Positions 27,024 through 37,342 are shown, numbered from the stretch's first letter. The stretch is 64,000 nt of DNA from Rosistilla ulvae (GCF_007741475.1 NZ_CP036261.1:992001-1056000), one strand, 5' to 3'. Notes: generated by a model not told the origin, from the sequence alone. A program made the numbers and translations.

Positions 27024-29807
27024 TTACAGCGAAGCAAAGGCGGCTTCGATCAGTTCTTCCTGCTCCAGTTTGTGCGTTCGCATCGATCCTGTCGAAGGGC
27101 TGGCCGATTCGACGCGGCTGACGCAATGCAGGTTGAAGCGTTCGGCTAATTGATCGCCATAGTTCAGCTTCAAATATGGCCAAGCACCCATGTTTTTCGG
27201 CTCTTCTTGAACCCAGAAGATGTCGTTCCCGGCCGCGTAGCCGCCAAAGGCGCTCATCAGTTCATGCGTCTTCAGTGGGTACAGTTGCTCGATCCGCAAG
27301 ATCGCAACATCCTCGAGGCCACGTTGCTTGCGAGCTTCCAAGAGGTCGTAGTAGACCTTGCCGGTGCACAACAGGATCCGCCGGGCGTTGTCGGGGGAGA
27401 CCTGCGTGTCGGGCAAGATCTTGCGGAACTGTCGAGCTTCCAGGTCTTTCAAATCGGAGACAACCAACGGATGCCGCAGCAAGCTCTTCGGCGTCAGACA
27501 GATCAGCGGTTTCCGCCAACGACGCAGGACCTGGCGTCGCAACAAGTGGAAGTACTGTGCCGGAGTGGTCGGCTGGCAGATCTGGATGTTGTGCTCTGCC
27601 GCCATCGCCAGGAAGCGTTCGACGCGCGACGAACAGTGCTCGGGCCCTTGCCCTTCAAAGCCGTGTGGCAATAACATCACCAATCCGCTCAAGCGATTCC
27701 ACTTGTCTTCGGCGCTGGCGATGAACTGGTCGACGATCACTTGGGCACAGTTCCAGAAGTCGCCAAACTGAGCTTCCCAAGCACACAGGCCCTCGGGACA
27801 GTCGAGGCTGTAACCGTACTCAAAACCTAGAACGCCAGCTTCGGACAGCGGGCTGTTGGCGATCTCGAACTTCGCTTGGTCGGGAGCCAGATGTTCCAGC
27901 GGAGTGTAAATCGAACCGCTCTCTTCATCGTGCAGCACCGCGTGCCGCTGGCTGAACGTCCCGCGTTCGCTGTCCTGGCCGGTCAAACGAATGCGACGCC
28001 CTTCGGTCAATAGCGTTGCGAAAGCCAACGCTTCGCCGGTGGCCCAGTCGACCGGCAGCTTACCGGCAGCCATCTCGCGACGCTGTTCGTACGGCCGCTT
28101 CAGTTTGCGATGGAGATTAAATTCTTGCGGGATCGTGGTCAGCGTTTCCAGCAGCTCCGAGAGCCGCTTTTTGTCGACGCCGGTGACCACGGTATCGTTT
28201 TCGGGTTCGGGGCCGCCGACGTATTCCGACCACGATCCGCCGAGCGATTGCACATCGGGAACAAACGGAACGGTCCGGGTCGCTTCGAATTCACGCTCCA
28301 GTTTGTCCTGCCGCTTGCGATGCAGTTCCTTCGCCTCTTCGTCGGTCATCTGGCCCAGCTTCAGCAATCGCTTGCGGTAGCTCTTGCGAACACTCTGCCG
28401 CGCATCGATCTCGCGATACATCTCCGGCTGCGTGAACCGTGGCTCATCGCCTTCGTTGTGCCCCCAACGACGGTAGGCGTACATATCGATCACGACGTCG
28501 CTGTGGAATTCGCGACGGAAATCCATCGCCAAGTTGACGACTTGAGCTACCGCTTCGGGATCTTCGCCATTGACGTGGAAGATCGGGATTTGCAGCATCT
28601 TGGCGATGTCGGTCGCGTAGGTCGTGCTGCGTCCTTCGCGCGGTTCGGTCGTGAAACCGACCTGATTGTTGATCACTACGTGCAGCGTACCGCCGGTGTG
28701 GTAGGCCTTCAACTGGCTCAGGTTCAGCGTCTCTTGCACGACACCTTCGCCCGCGAACGCCGCGTCGCCGTGGATCAAGATCGTGACCACGTCCTGTCGC
28801 TTCGAATCGCCATAGCGATCCTGCTTGCAACGCGTCCGTCCCAGTGCGACCGGATTCACGTATTCCAGATGGCTCGGGTTGAAGCACAACGAGATGTGCA
28901 TCTTGTCGCCCGAAGCGGTCTTCCAATCGCTGCTGTATCCCAGGTGGTACCGCACGTCGCCGCCGCCGCGATGCAATTGCGGATCGGGATCGTCGAACGA
29001 CCAGAAAATATTGAGCGCTCGTTTCTTGAAGATGTTCGCCAGGACGTTCAACCGTCCGCGGTGAGCCATCGCCATGACCACTTCTTTCACGTTGTGCTGG
29101 CCACATTTTTCCAAGGCGAGATCCAACAACGGGATCAAGCTCTCGGCTCCTTCCAACGAGAAGGTCTTGGCGCCGACGAACTTGCGGCGAACGAACTCTT
29201 CGAAAATCGTCGCGTCGGCCAATCGCGAGTAGATCCGGCGTTGGACCTCGTGCGACAGCGGCATCCGATTCTCGCCGACTTCCATGCGACGCTGCAACCA
29301 ATCGCGGATGTTGCGATTGTCGATGTGCATGAACTGGGCGCCGATGTTGCGGCAGTAGGTGTTCCGCAGTTGTTGCAGCACGTCGTTGAGCGTCCGCCCC
29401 TGGACATTCTCCAGAGCGCTCGAATCGAAGGGCCGCGACAGATCGTCTTCGGTCAGCCCGTAGGATTCGACATTCAGTTCGGGGCATCCCTTTTGGGCCA
29501 TCCCCAGAGGGTCGACTTGAGCGACCAAGTGACCGCGGACCCGGTATTCGCGGACCAGTTGGTCGACTTGGTCCTGCATCCGCGCCAACCACAGCGCGTG
29601 CTCGGTCACGTTGCCTAACGCTTGCCCATCGGGGCTGCCGTTCCCTTGGACCGCCGCGGCCGCCGCTTCGCTCAACTTGGCCGTTGTCTCATCGGTCGCC
29701 ACGAGGAACTGCTCGAAATACTGTCGCCAACCGGGCGACACGCTTTCGGGGTCCTTGACATATTGAACGTATAGGTCGTCGATGTAGCCCAGGCTATATG
29801 TGTTCAT
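27024..29807 (-). CDS. sucA: 2-oxoglutarate dehydrogenase E1 component
   Basis: 927 residues, close to the usual length. Thiamine-diphosphate-dependent decarboxylation of 2-oxoglutarate in the TCA cycle. N-terminus SLGYIDDLYVQYVKDPESVS matches E1o; AHRGRLNVLANIFKK, GDAAFAGEGVVQETLNLSQL with NNQVGFTTEPREGRS (ThDP and metal site) and C-terminal LLPHGFEGQGPEHCSSRVERF are all present. The E2 partner sucB is not adjacent in this window. Confidence 0.98.
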   Translation of the reverse strand: MNTYSLGYIDDLYVQYVKDPESVSPGWRQYFEQFLVATDETTAKLSEAAAAAVQGNGSPDGQALGNVTEHALWLARMQDQVDQLVREYRVRGHLVAQVDPLGMAQKGCPELNVESYGLTEDDLSRPFDSSALENVQGRTLNDVLQQLRNTYCRNIGAQFMHIDNRNIRDWLQRRMEVGENRMPLSHEVQRRIYSRLADATIFEEFVRRKFVGAKTFSLEGAESLIPLLDLALEKCGQHNVKEVVMAMAHRGRLNVLANIFKKRALNIFWSFDDPDPQLHRGGGDVRYHLGYSSDWKTASGDKMHISLCFNPSHLEYVNPVALGRTRCKQDRYGDSKRQDVVTILIHGDAAFAGEGVVQETLNLSQLKAYHTGGTLHVVINNQVGFTTEPREGRSTTYATDIAKMLQIPIFHVNGEDPEAVAQVVNLAMDFRREFHSDVVIDMYAYRRWGHNEGDEPRFTQPEMYREIDARQSVRKSYRKRLLKLGQMTDEEAKELHRKRQDKLEREFEATRTVPFVPDVQSLGGSWSEYVGGPEPENDTVVTGVDKKRLSELLETLTTIPQEFNLHRKLKRPYEQRREMAAGKLPVDWATGEALAFATLLTEGRRIRLTGQDSERGTFSQRHAVLHDEESGSIYTPLEHLAPDQAKFEIANSPLSEAGVLGFEYGYSLDCPEGLCAWEAQFGDFWNCAQVIVDQFIASAEDKWNRLSGLVMLLPHGFEGQGPEHCSSRVERFLAMAAEHNIQICQPTTPAQYFHLLRRQVLRRWRKPLICLTPKSLLRHPLVVSDLKDLEARQFRKILPDTQVSPDNARRILLCTGKVYYDLLEARKQRGLEDVAILRIEQLYPLKTHELMSAFGGYAAGNDIFWVQEEPKNMGAWPYLKLNYGDQLAERFNLHCVSRVESASPSTGSMRTHKLEQEELIEAAFASL

Positions 29808-30316
29808 CGTTGTTCGTTGCCGCTTGTGTTACTGCCAGCGAGGCATCTGGATGCAAGTAAGAAAGGTCACTGGCCAGATAGGTGTTCGCAGGATCGCGCA
29901 CCCGCCAGCAGCAAGAGTCGAGGGATGGCATGCCGACACCACAAAGAAGATCGCGTTCCAAGGGTGCTCTAACCGCATCGGGAACACCGATACGACGGTG
30001 GTTACTTCGCGTGGTGGAGAATGACAACATTGCGTTATTCAATGCGAAAAGGTGCCACTGGTTTAGCCGCACGAAGTTTCAGGCAGGATTCTGCAGATTC
30101 GTCCTTCAATCTGCATGATGTTGCAGATCCATCCTTCGATCTGCGTTGAGAACTCAATCATAGCAACTTGGGGCAAGCTGGCTATGGCATTTTGCACGCT
30201 CCTTGAGCGAAATTTCCAACTCGCCCGACAGCCAACTAACGATCTCCGTGGGACTCCATAGATTGATACACTGAAGGGATCGATATCATTTGAAAATTCC
30301 GCGTGCGAGGCAGGTC
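29808..30316. other. Intergenic with duplicated hairpin
   Basis: Upstream of sucA (minus) and of the beta-CASP nuclease gene (plus). It should contain both promoters. Two imperfect copies of a 24-base inverted repeat are at 30092-30145; nothing else is recognised. Confidence 0.5.
30092..30145. repeat. Two tandem copies of a 24-base hairpin
   Basis: Each copy has the form TGCAGAT - 9 bases - ATCTGC. Copy one spans 30092-30115 and copy two 30122-30145, starts 30 bases apart. The two share TCCTTC in the loop. Location between divergent genes suggests an operator or an RNA element, but a repeat-family origin is equally possible. Confidence 0.55.
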
Positions 30317-31651
30317 ATGAAACTGATCCATCACGGTGGTCACTTAGGGGTTACGGGGTCGTGTCACCAATTGTGGACCGACGACGAGCATAGTCTGCTG
30401 GTCGATTGCGGCACCTTTCAAGGCGACGACGCACGCGATCATCCCAACCCAGAGATCAAGTTCTCGCTGCGTGGGATCGAGTCGCTGCTGCTGACCCACG
30501 TCCACATCGACCACTGTGGGCGGATACCGCATCTGATCGCCGCCGGGTTCGAACAACCGATCTATTGCAGCGGGCCGACGGCGCGGCTGCTGCCGTTGGT
30601 GATGCAGGACGCGCTGAAGATCGGCTTCACGCGGAACCAGCGGCTGATCGATAAATTCAACGACAAGATCGCCAAGCTGCTGCAACCGCTTCCCTATCAC
30701 CAGTGGCATCCGATCCAAGGCGGCTGCAAGCTGCGGCTCCGCCCCGCCGGGCACGTCCTGGGTTCGACGATCTTCGAAGTCGAATTGCCCAACGGCCAGA
30801 TGGCGGTCTTTTCCGGCGACCTGGGTCCGCGGCACGCGCCGCTATTGACGGAGTTTTCCTCGCCCGAGCGGGCCGACCTGCTGGTCATGGAGAGCACCTA
30901 CGGCAACCGCATCCACGAGGGAAGGGCCGACCGACAGTCGCGGCTGGAGGCCGTCTTGCGGAAAACGCTCGACGACAAAGGAGTCACAATCATCCCGGCC
31001 TTCAGCCTCGGCCGAACGCAGGACATCCTGTTCGAAATGAACGGGATCTTTGAAGCGATCCAGAAACAACAGGGCCGCAGTCTAATGAAGCAGGTCGATG
31101 TGATCGTCGACTCGCCGCTGGCCAGCCGGTTCACGCAGATCTACGACGACTTGCAGGAGTTCTGGTCGGCGGAGGCTCAAGGCGTGCTCAAGACCGACGA
31201 CCAACCGCTGGTCTTCGAAAACCTGACCACCGTCGGCGATCATCAAGAACACCTCGCGACGCTCGACCAACTGGTCAAACACAAACTGCCCGCGGTCGTC
31301 GTCGCGGGCAGCGGGATGTGCACCGGCGGCCGGGTGATGAATTATCTGCGGCGATTGATCGGCGAACCGACCACCGACATCGTCTTCTGCGGCTACCAGG
31401 CGCGTGGCACTCCGGGCAGCTACATTCAACGCGGCAGCGACTGGGTGCGGCTGGACGGTCGCAAATACCAGATCCGTGCGGATGTGCATCAACTGAGCGG
31501 CTACTCGGCCCACGCCGACCAACGCGACCTGCTGCGGTTCGTCGCTGGCTTCACCGAAAAACCGTACCGGATCCGTCTGGTCCACGGGGAGTATCACGTT
31601 CGCAAAGCGCTGGAAGCCGAATTGGACCAGCGCGGTTATCATGTTGATTAA
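30317..31651 (+). CDS. MBL-fold, beta-CASP RNA-processing nuclease
   Basis: 444 residues from the ATG at 30317 with a GAGGCAGG ribosome site. Hydrolytic zinc site LTHVHIDHCGR at 61-66 (HxHxDH), LRPAGHVLGSTIFEV, FSGDLGPRH and STYGNRIHEG fit CPSF-73/YSH1-like metallo-beta-lactamase nucleases. The beta-CASP part contains IIPAFSLGRTQDILF, GMCTGGRVMNY, and the C-terminal SGYSAHADQRDLLRF, then LVHGEYHVRKA. RNA is the expected substrate; the exact role is unknown. Confidence 0.92.
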   Translation: MKLIHHGGHLGVTGSCHQLWTDDEHSLLVDCGTFQGDDARDHPNPEIKFSLRGIESLLLTHVHIDHCGRIPHLIAAGFEQPIYCSGPTARLLPLVMQDALKIGFTRNQRLIDKFNDKIAKLLQPLPYHQWHPIQGGCKLRLRPAGHVLGSTIFEVELPNGQMAVFSGDLGPRHAPLLTEFSSPERADLLVMESTYGNRIHEGRADRQSRLEAVLRKTLDDKGVTIIPAFSLGRTQDILFEMNGIFEAIQKQQGRSLMKQVDVIVDSPLASRFTQIYDDLQEFWSAEAQGVLKTDDQPLVFENLTTVGDHQEHLATLDQLVKHKLPAVVVAGSGMCTGGRVMNYLRRLIGEPTTDIVFCGYQARGTPGSYIQRGSDWVRLDGRKYQIRADVHQLSGYSAHADQRDLLRFVAGFTEKPYRIRLVHGEYHVRKALEAELDQRGYHVD

Positions 31652-31764
31652 CGCGTGCCAGCAGCGTCAGTTAGATAGGAAGCAAAGTGCTGCCGCGATA
31701 CAATCAGAAACGCTGCTGCGCAAGCGCGTTCCGCAAATCTACGATTCGAAATAAGGATACCACT

Positions 31765-34494
31765 GTGAATCGCACAACTCTTTTGTTGATGGGTCTTGTC
31801 GCCCTGACGGCCATTTGTGCGCCCCACACGTTTGGCGAGGGCCCCATGAAAGTTACGGAAATCGAAGGAATCAGCGAATATGAACTCGACAATGGATGCA
31901 AGATCCTCTTGTTTCCCGATCCGTCGAAACCTGTCGTAACGGTGAACGTGACGATCTTCGTCGGTTCGCGGCACGAAGGCTACGGTGAAGCCGGGATGGC
32001 TCACCTGTTGGAACATATGCTGTTTAAAGGAACGCCGTCGCATCCCGAGATCCCCAAACTGCTGCAAGACCACGGCGCCCGCTTCAACGGCACCACCTGG
32101 ACCGATCGCACAAATTACTACGAAACGCTCCCCGCCAGCGACGAGAACCTCGAGTTCGCGCTCCGCTTGGAAGCCGATCGCTTGGTCAACAGCACGATCA
32201 AGGGAGAGGATCTGGCCAGCGAGATGTCGGTCGTCCGCAGCGAGTTCGAGAGTGGTGAGAACGATCCCAGCCGGATTCTGATGCAACGCATGCAATCCGC
32301 CGCCTACGAATGGCACAACTACGGCAAGAGCACGATCGGTAACCGCAGCGATATCGAACGTGTGCCAGTTGTCAACCTTCGCCGCTTCTACAAGAAGTAT
32401 TACCGTCCCGACAACGTCCTGGTCACCGTCGCCGGACAATTTGATCCCGAAAAGGCGCTCGAGTACCTGCAAAAGTACTTCGGTTCGCTCGAAACACCCG
32501 ACACTCCAATCGATCGCACCTACACCGTCGAACCGCCACAAGATGGTGAGCGAACCGTTGTCCTGCGCCGCGTCGGCGATGTCCAATGGGTCGGTGCCGC
32601 TTATCACATCCCGGCCGGCAGCCACGAAGAATACGCAGCGGCTAAAGTCCTGTCGTACGTCTTGGGAGATGAACCGAGCGGAAGGCTTTACAAATCGCTT
32701 GTCGAAACCGAAAAGGCGAGTAACGTCTATGCGTTTGGTTTCGGTTTCCACGATCCAGGCCTGACGTTGGCGTTGGCCGAAGTTCCCAAAGACAAAGACA
32801 TCGAAGTCGCTCGCCAACAGTTGCTGTTGACGATGGAGCACGGTTTTGAAGAGAAACCAGTGACCGAAGAAGAGGTCGAACGGGCGCGTCAACAATTGCT
32901 GAAGAGTCGCGAATTGGAAGCTGCCGATTCGGATCGCTTGGCCGTTTCGCTCTCTAACTGGGCCGCTCAGGGCGACTGGCGATTGTACTTCCTGTTCCGT
33001 GATCGTTTGGAAGCGCTGACCGCAGCGGATGTCCAAGCCGTGGCCGAGAAGTACCTGACTCGCAACAACCGCACCACCGGGCTGTTCATTCCAACCGACG
33101 AAGCTCAACGGATCACGATCCCCGAAGCTCCCGATTTGAACGCTTTGCTGGCCGATTACAAAGGCCGCGAATCGATCCAAGCGGGCGAAGCCTTCGACAC
33201 CTCGCCGCTGGCGATTGACCAACGGACCGAGCGCGGCCAATTGACTGACACGGTCGAGTACTCGTTCCTGCCGAAGAAGACGCGTGGTGCATCGGTCAAT
33301 CTGATGCTGACCCTGCGTTATGGCACTCCAGAAAGCCTGCAGCCACGCGTGATCGCCGCCGACGTGTTGCCGCAATTGATGGCTCGTGGAACCGAATCGT
33401 TGGACTACCAACAGTACCAAGACAAGGTCGGCAAACTGCGGGCTCAGATCAGCCTCAGCGGCACCACCGGTCTGCTGCAGGTGAGCGTCAAGACGAACCG
33501 CGAGCAATTGCCCGAGGTTCTGGAGCTGTTGACCGAAGTGATCCGCAAACCGCGACTGGATGCCGAAGAATTGGACGTGCTCAAACGTCAAACGATCACC
33601 GGATTGGAGAGCCAGTTGAGCGAACCGCAAGCCTTGGCGCCGATCTCCACGCGTCGGGCGCTGTCGCCGTATCCGAAGACCGATGTCCGCTACCGTCCGA
33701 CGATCGAAGAAGAGATCGCGATGTACAAGGACCTGAAGATCGATCAGGTGCGCGAACTGTACAACGATTTTGTCAGCAGCCAATCGACCGAACTGGCGGT
33801 TGTCGGCGACTTTGATCCCGAGCTGATCAAATCGAAACTGAAGCCGGCGTTGGAAGGCTGGAAGTCGGATCATCCGTATGTCCGCATCGACCGACCTGCC
33901 CACCCCGATCTGCCGGGCGAAGTCAAAACGATCAACACGCCCGACAAGGCCAACGCGGTCTATTACGCGGGTCAGCAGTATGTGATGAGCGACACCGATC
34001 CCGATTACGCCGCGATGGTGATGGGCAACTACGTCCTCGGTGCCGGTGCGTTGTCGAGCCGCTTGGGCGATCGCGTACGGCAACAGGAAGGACTCAGTTA
34101 CGGCATCCGATCGGGTTTCAGCGTGAGCACCAAAGATGACCGCGGCGAGTTCACGATCTTTGCGATCACGAACCCCAACAACAAGGACAAGTTGATGACG
34201 GTGATCCGCGAAGAGATCGACAAGATCCTTGCCGACGGAATCACCGACGAAGAATTGGCGAAAGCCAAAGAAGGGTATCTGCAACGCGAATCGGTCCGTC
34301 GCAGCGACGACAGCTACATCGCGTCGCAACTGGTCTTAAATATGTTCACCGATCGGACGATGGCCTTCACCGACCAGCAGGAGAAGAAGATCGCTGCGGT
34401 CACGAAGGACCAGGTCAACGCCGCCTTGAAGAAGTACATCGATCCGGAACGTTTGATCATCTCGGTCGCCGGCGATTTCAAGGCGAAAGAGTAG
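31765..34494 (+). CDS. Secreted M16-family zinc metallopeptidase (two-domain)
   Basis: 909 residues from a GTG at 31765, chosen because it has an AAGGATA ribosome site and a signal peptide (NRTTLLLMGLVALTAICAPHTFG) follows; the frame is open to 31687. The first half has the inverted zinc motif H-L-L-E-H near residues 80-84 (MAHLLEHMLFKGTPS) with the distal Glu after FNGTTWTDRTNYYETLP. The second half (from about 480) is an M16 C-terminal-type repeat without a zinc motif (GNYVLGAGALSSRLGDRVRQ). Function: peptide degradation in the periplasm, inferred from the signal peptide. Confidence 0.93.
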   Translation: MNRTTLLLMGLVALTAICAPHTFGEGPMKVTEIEGISEYELDNGCKILLFPDPSKPVVTVNVTIFVGSRHEGYGEAGMAHLLEHMLFKGTPSHPEIPKLLQDHGARFNGTTWTDRTNYYETLPASDENLEFALRLEADRLVNSTIKGEDLASEMSVVRSEFESGENDPSRILMQRMQSAAYEWHNYGKSTIGNRSDIERVPVVNLRRFYKKYYRPDNVLVTVAGQFDPEKALEYLQKYFGSLETPDTPIDRTYTVEPPQDGERTVVLRRVGDVQWVGAAYHIPAGSHEEYAAAKVLSYVLGDEPSGRLYKSLVETEKASNVYAFGFGFHDPGLTLALAEVPKDKDIEVARQQLLLTMEHGFEEKPVTEEEVERARQQLLKSRELEAADSDRLAVSLSNWAAQGDWRLYFLFRDRLEALTAADVQAVAEKYLTRNNRTTGLFIPTDEAQRITIPEAPDLNALLADYKGRESIQAGEAFDTSPLAIDQRTERGQLTDTVEYSFLPKKTRGASVNLMLTLRYGTPESLQPRVIAADVLPQLMARGTESLDYQQYQDKVGKLRAQISLSGTTGLLQVSVKTNREQLPEVLELLTEVIRKPRLDAEELDVLKRQTITGLESQLSEPQALAPISTRRALSPYPKTDVRYRPTIEEEIAMYKDLKIDQVRELYNDFVSSQSTELAVVGDFDPELIKSKLKPALEGWKSDHPYVRIDRPAHPDLPGEVKTINTPDKANAVYYAGQQYVMSDTDPDYAAMVMGNYVLGAGALSSRLGDRVRQQEGLSYGIRSGFSVSTKDDRGEFTIFAITNPNNKDKLMTVIREEIDKILADGITDEELAKAKEGYLQRESVRRSDDSYIASQLVLNMFTDRTMAFTDQQEKKIAAVTKDQVNAALKKYIDPERLIISVAGDFKAKE

Positions 34495-34828
34495 CAGCAA
34501 ACTCAAACCGCAATCCCGCGAAACGACGCAACATCCAGCGTGGGCGAAAGCCCACGTTGGAGCGTTCCATAGTGTGCATTAGCCGCGAAGCCGGCGGCAG
34601 CATCTAGTCGTGGGCATCAGCCCACGAATCGAGAGCGTTCAAGAACGCGCATCAGCCGCGAAGCGGCGGCAGCGTTCGATTGCTATCGCCGCTTCGCCGC
34701 TGAACGTATCGATGCACACTGAAATCTGCGGGCTCACGCCCGCAGCTAAACGCTACCGCCGTTTCACGGCTGGGGAATTCCACAACGAATCTCGCGTGAT
34801 CCTTGCGGCCCTCGTCCCGGAAAACGGC
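34495..34828. repeat. REP-type palindrome array
   Basis: Non-coding stretch between convergent genes. Contains CGTGGGC-GAAA-GCCCACG at 34539-34556, AGCCGCGAAG-type units near 34581 and 34654, their inverted forms CGCCGCTTCGC near 34687 and CGCCGTTTCACGGC near 34757, and GTGGGC..GCCCAC and GCGGGC..GCCCGC hairpins at about 34610 and 34728. The same units occur at 56759-57020, 59297-59750 and 60300-60680. Confidence 0.7.
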
Positions 34829-36664
34829 TCACTGTGGTGCCCCCGCTGGCATCGGCAGGCCCAACTGAAACGCCAGCTCTAACATCAGGCGTTCGACCGG
34901 ATTCATCGTCTCCCGCTCGGCGAGCACTTTCCGAGCCAGCGCGGGATCGTCGGTGATCAAGTTATCGACGCCGCGGCTGATCATCGCCGACATCGTCTTG
35001 CCATCGTTGACGGTCCACACGGAAACCGTCTTCCCCGCGCGATGAGCCACGTTGATGAACGACTGCGTCGCCAGCGACGTGTTGACGGCCAAGAAGTCGA
35101 CGTTGGCGCGAGTCAGATCGCTGACAGCCACCGCGGTCAACAGTCCGCAGATCCAATCCGGACGTAGCTTCTTCAGTTTGGCGATCCCTTTGGCATCCAG
35201 CGACATGATCACGATCTGATCTTCCATCTCGAACCGCTCAACCAAATCGACGACTCGCTGCTCCAGTCGATCGGTGTGGCCGTAATACTTTAGTTCGATG
35301 TTCACGCCAACCTTGTCCTTGCACAACGCCAGCACCTCCTCCAGGGTCGGCATCCGCTCGGACGTGTAGTCGGCGGAGAAGTAGCCGCCGATGTCGATGC
35401 TACGCAGCTCTTCCGCTGTCGCGTTCCAGATCTTGACCGGATTGCCCGCCACCTTTTTCAGATCCGAATCGTGCGCCACGACGACGACTCCGTCGCTCGA
35501 TTCCTGCACATCGATCTCGACCCAATCGGCACCATCGTCGATCGCTCGGCGAAACGCAGCCATCGTGTTTTCGGGTGAATGCGTCGCGCCGCCGCGATGC
35601 GCGGTGATCTGCACTCGATCCTCGATCGAAATCGATTCGAGCGTCAGCACGCCCAACACCGCAGCGACCAGGCCGCCTATCACAACTGCCGAAACGATCC
35701 GTCCGCCTGTCAATCGGATGCCGTTCCACTGGCCCCACGTCGGCATCTCTACCAACCGCTGGCCGGGCTCATCGACGTGCCGCAAGTACAGCATCCCCAA
35801 CAGCGACGCGCACGAAGCGTTGGCGATCAGGCTGGCGATGAAATTTGCGATGGTCAGAACGACTAACAACATCCCGACCGCAGCGATCAGAGTCCAGATG
35901 GTTCGGGTCGCCGACGGCAACACCAATTCACCCAGCGATGTCGTCAGGAAGGAGAGACAGAATCCAAAGGCAAGATTGCTGATCGCCCAGGCGGCCAGCG
36001 ACCCAACGATCCGCCAGCGATGAGGGCTAGCTAAACGTTTGCTCTCTGCCAACGCTTCGGTTGGCGAGAGTCCACGGTACAACAGCAACGGCAACGCAAA
36101 GGCCCACGCGCTGACGCGGTACAACAACGCCACCGCCATCGCGACCAACACGGTTCCGATCAAACCAACGGCCAGCCAAAACTTAGGCGGCTTGGCGGAT
36201 AAATAGAAGTTGATGTCGTGATCGGTCAGCAGGAACAGGAACAGCCCGCCGCCGACCGCCAGGAACGGCAGCGCGGTCAGCGCCACGCGAGCGACGACGC
36301 GGGTTGTCAGCCACAACACCTGCCGCGTCCGCTCCGCCACAAAGATCGCGACTCGGCTCGGCCGAATCTTCAACGACTGGTCCGCCCCCAGGCAAACCGT
36401 CATCAACACAGCCTGCTCTATTGCCAACACCGCCAACACCCCGCCGCCGACGATCACCACCGCCAGCCATCCGGTCGGGTGCAACAGGAACCGAGCGATA
36501 TCGGCATCGGCCAAAACGCTCCGCCCGGAAAGACTCAAGAACAGCCGAAACAGCAAACTAACCGCAGGAGTCAGCAGCATAAACGCCGCCAGCTTAAAGA
36601 TCAGATCGACGGCCAACAGCGTCCGGAAGCAGGAATAGAGATTGCGACAGACCGTTTGAAACAT
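34829..36664 (-). CDS. Membrane-anchored glycerophosphodiester phosphodiesterase
   Basis: 611 residues. The N-terminal 350 residues hold about seven to eight hydrophobic segments of the GDPDase membrane domain (LAAFMLLTPAVSLLFRLF, WLAVVIVGGGVLAVLAIEQ, and more). The C-terminal GDPD TIM-barrel has AHRGGATHSPENTMAAF near 355-370, DWVEIDVQESSDGVVVVAHD, NIELKYYG, and the tail WTVNDGKTMSAMISRGVDNL. HRG, ExD and HD active-site residues are visible. It cleaves glycerophosphodiesters from lipid turnover; outward or inward facing not determined. Confidence 0.93.
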   Translation of the reverse strand: MFQTVCRNLYSCFRTLLAVDLIFKLAAFMLLTPAVSLLFRLFLSLSGRSVLADADIARFLLHPTGWLAVVIVGGGVLAVLAIEQAVLMTVCLGADQSLKIRPSRVAIFVAERTRQVLWLTTRVVARVALTALPFLAVGGGLFLFLLTDHDINFYLSAKPPKFWLAVGLIGTVLVAMAVALLYRVSAWAFALPLLLYRGLSPTEALAESKRLASPHRWRIVGSLAAWAISNLAFGFCLSFLTTSLGELVLPSATRTIWTLIAAVGMLLVVLTIANFIASLIANASCASLLGMLYLRHVDEPGQRLVEMPTWGQWNGIRLTGGRIVSAVVIGGLVAAVLGVLTLESISIEDRVQITAHRGGATHSPENTMAAFRRAIDDGADWVEIDVQESSDGVVVVAHDSDLKKVAGNPVKIWNATAEELRSIDIGGYFSADYTSERMPTLEEVLALCKDKVGVNIELKYYGHTDRLEQRVVDLVERFEMEDQIVIMSLDAKGIAKLKKLRPDWICGLLTAVAVSDLTRANVDFLAVNTSLATQSFINVAHRAGKTVSVWTVNDGKTMSAMISRGVDNLITDDPALARKVLAERETMNPVERLMLELAFQLGLPMPAGAPQ

Positions 36665-37342
36665 CGGTGTCCCCGGAAACAGGCGGCGGATTGGAAAAAT
36701 TCACCGCCGCAGCTTATCGAGCCACCCAAGATTTTGCCAGCCAACCGAACAAGCCGCCATCGATCGCACAGCAAACGCCCCCAAGCGCCAGCGCCCCTCA
36801 AAAGCCTCACACCACCGCAATCACAGGAACCGCAATCACAGGAACCGCAATCACAGGAACCGCAATCACAGGAACCGCAATCACAGGAACCGCAATCACA
36901 GGAACCGCAATCATGGATTCCACAATCACGTCGCACAACTTCGATCAGGAGAGGCAGAAGGAGGCATCCACAAAATGATTGCCTTTGCAGAGGCGAGGGT
37001 GAAGTGATCGATCCAGACCAGGTGCAGATCGTGCACCCGCATCGAGCGATGTGTCCGTCGGGCCGGACAGTCGTTCCAGCACCGCTGGCCCCAGTTTTAA
37101 AACGCCTTGCAAGCTTCGATACCTACTTTGCCGAATGTTTGGCCCGCCAGTGTCGCGAATCAACACGAACAAGAATTAGGTAAATCAAATTTGTTTTCGT
37201 TGGCGTGTATTCACGCCAGTGTCGCGGGCAACTCTTCTTCGTTCGACAGGGGCAGCAAGGGACATCCACGGAATGCTTGCACCAGCCCAAAGTTAGGCTG
37301 TCCCCAAAACATCCTCCCCTTCGGGGGCATTGCGTCACCAGC
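36665..37342. other. Intergenic with minisatellite
   Basis: Upstream of the phosphodiesterase gene and of the 3' end of the FAD oxidoreductase. Contains the 15-base tandem repeat at 36814-36912. The open frames reported across it on both strands only translate the repeat (TAITG or CGSCD) and are not considered genes. The rest shows no feature; GCCAGTGTCGCG occurs twice, at about 37148 and 37214. Confidence 0.45.
36814..36912. repeat. 15-base tandem repeat (minisatellite)
   Basis: Six full copies of CCGCAATCACAGGAA plus a partial seventh. Copies are identical, so the array is young or homogenised. Confidence 0.95.

Noticed and set aside
28110-29618. Plus-strand frame of 502 codons
   Set aside because: Antisense to sucA, which shows full-length E1 motifs.
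31648-34329. Minus-strand frame of 893 codons
   Set aside because: Antisense shadow of the M16 peptidase gene, produced by its codon bias; the peptidase motifs are on the plus strand.
36814-36912. CRISPR array
   Set aside because: Units are contiguous without spacers and no cas genes are near.
36601-36978. Open frames across the 15-base repeat on both strands
   Set aside because: They only translate the repeat into pentapeptides (CGSCD or TAITG) and have no ribosome site or domain.
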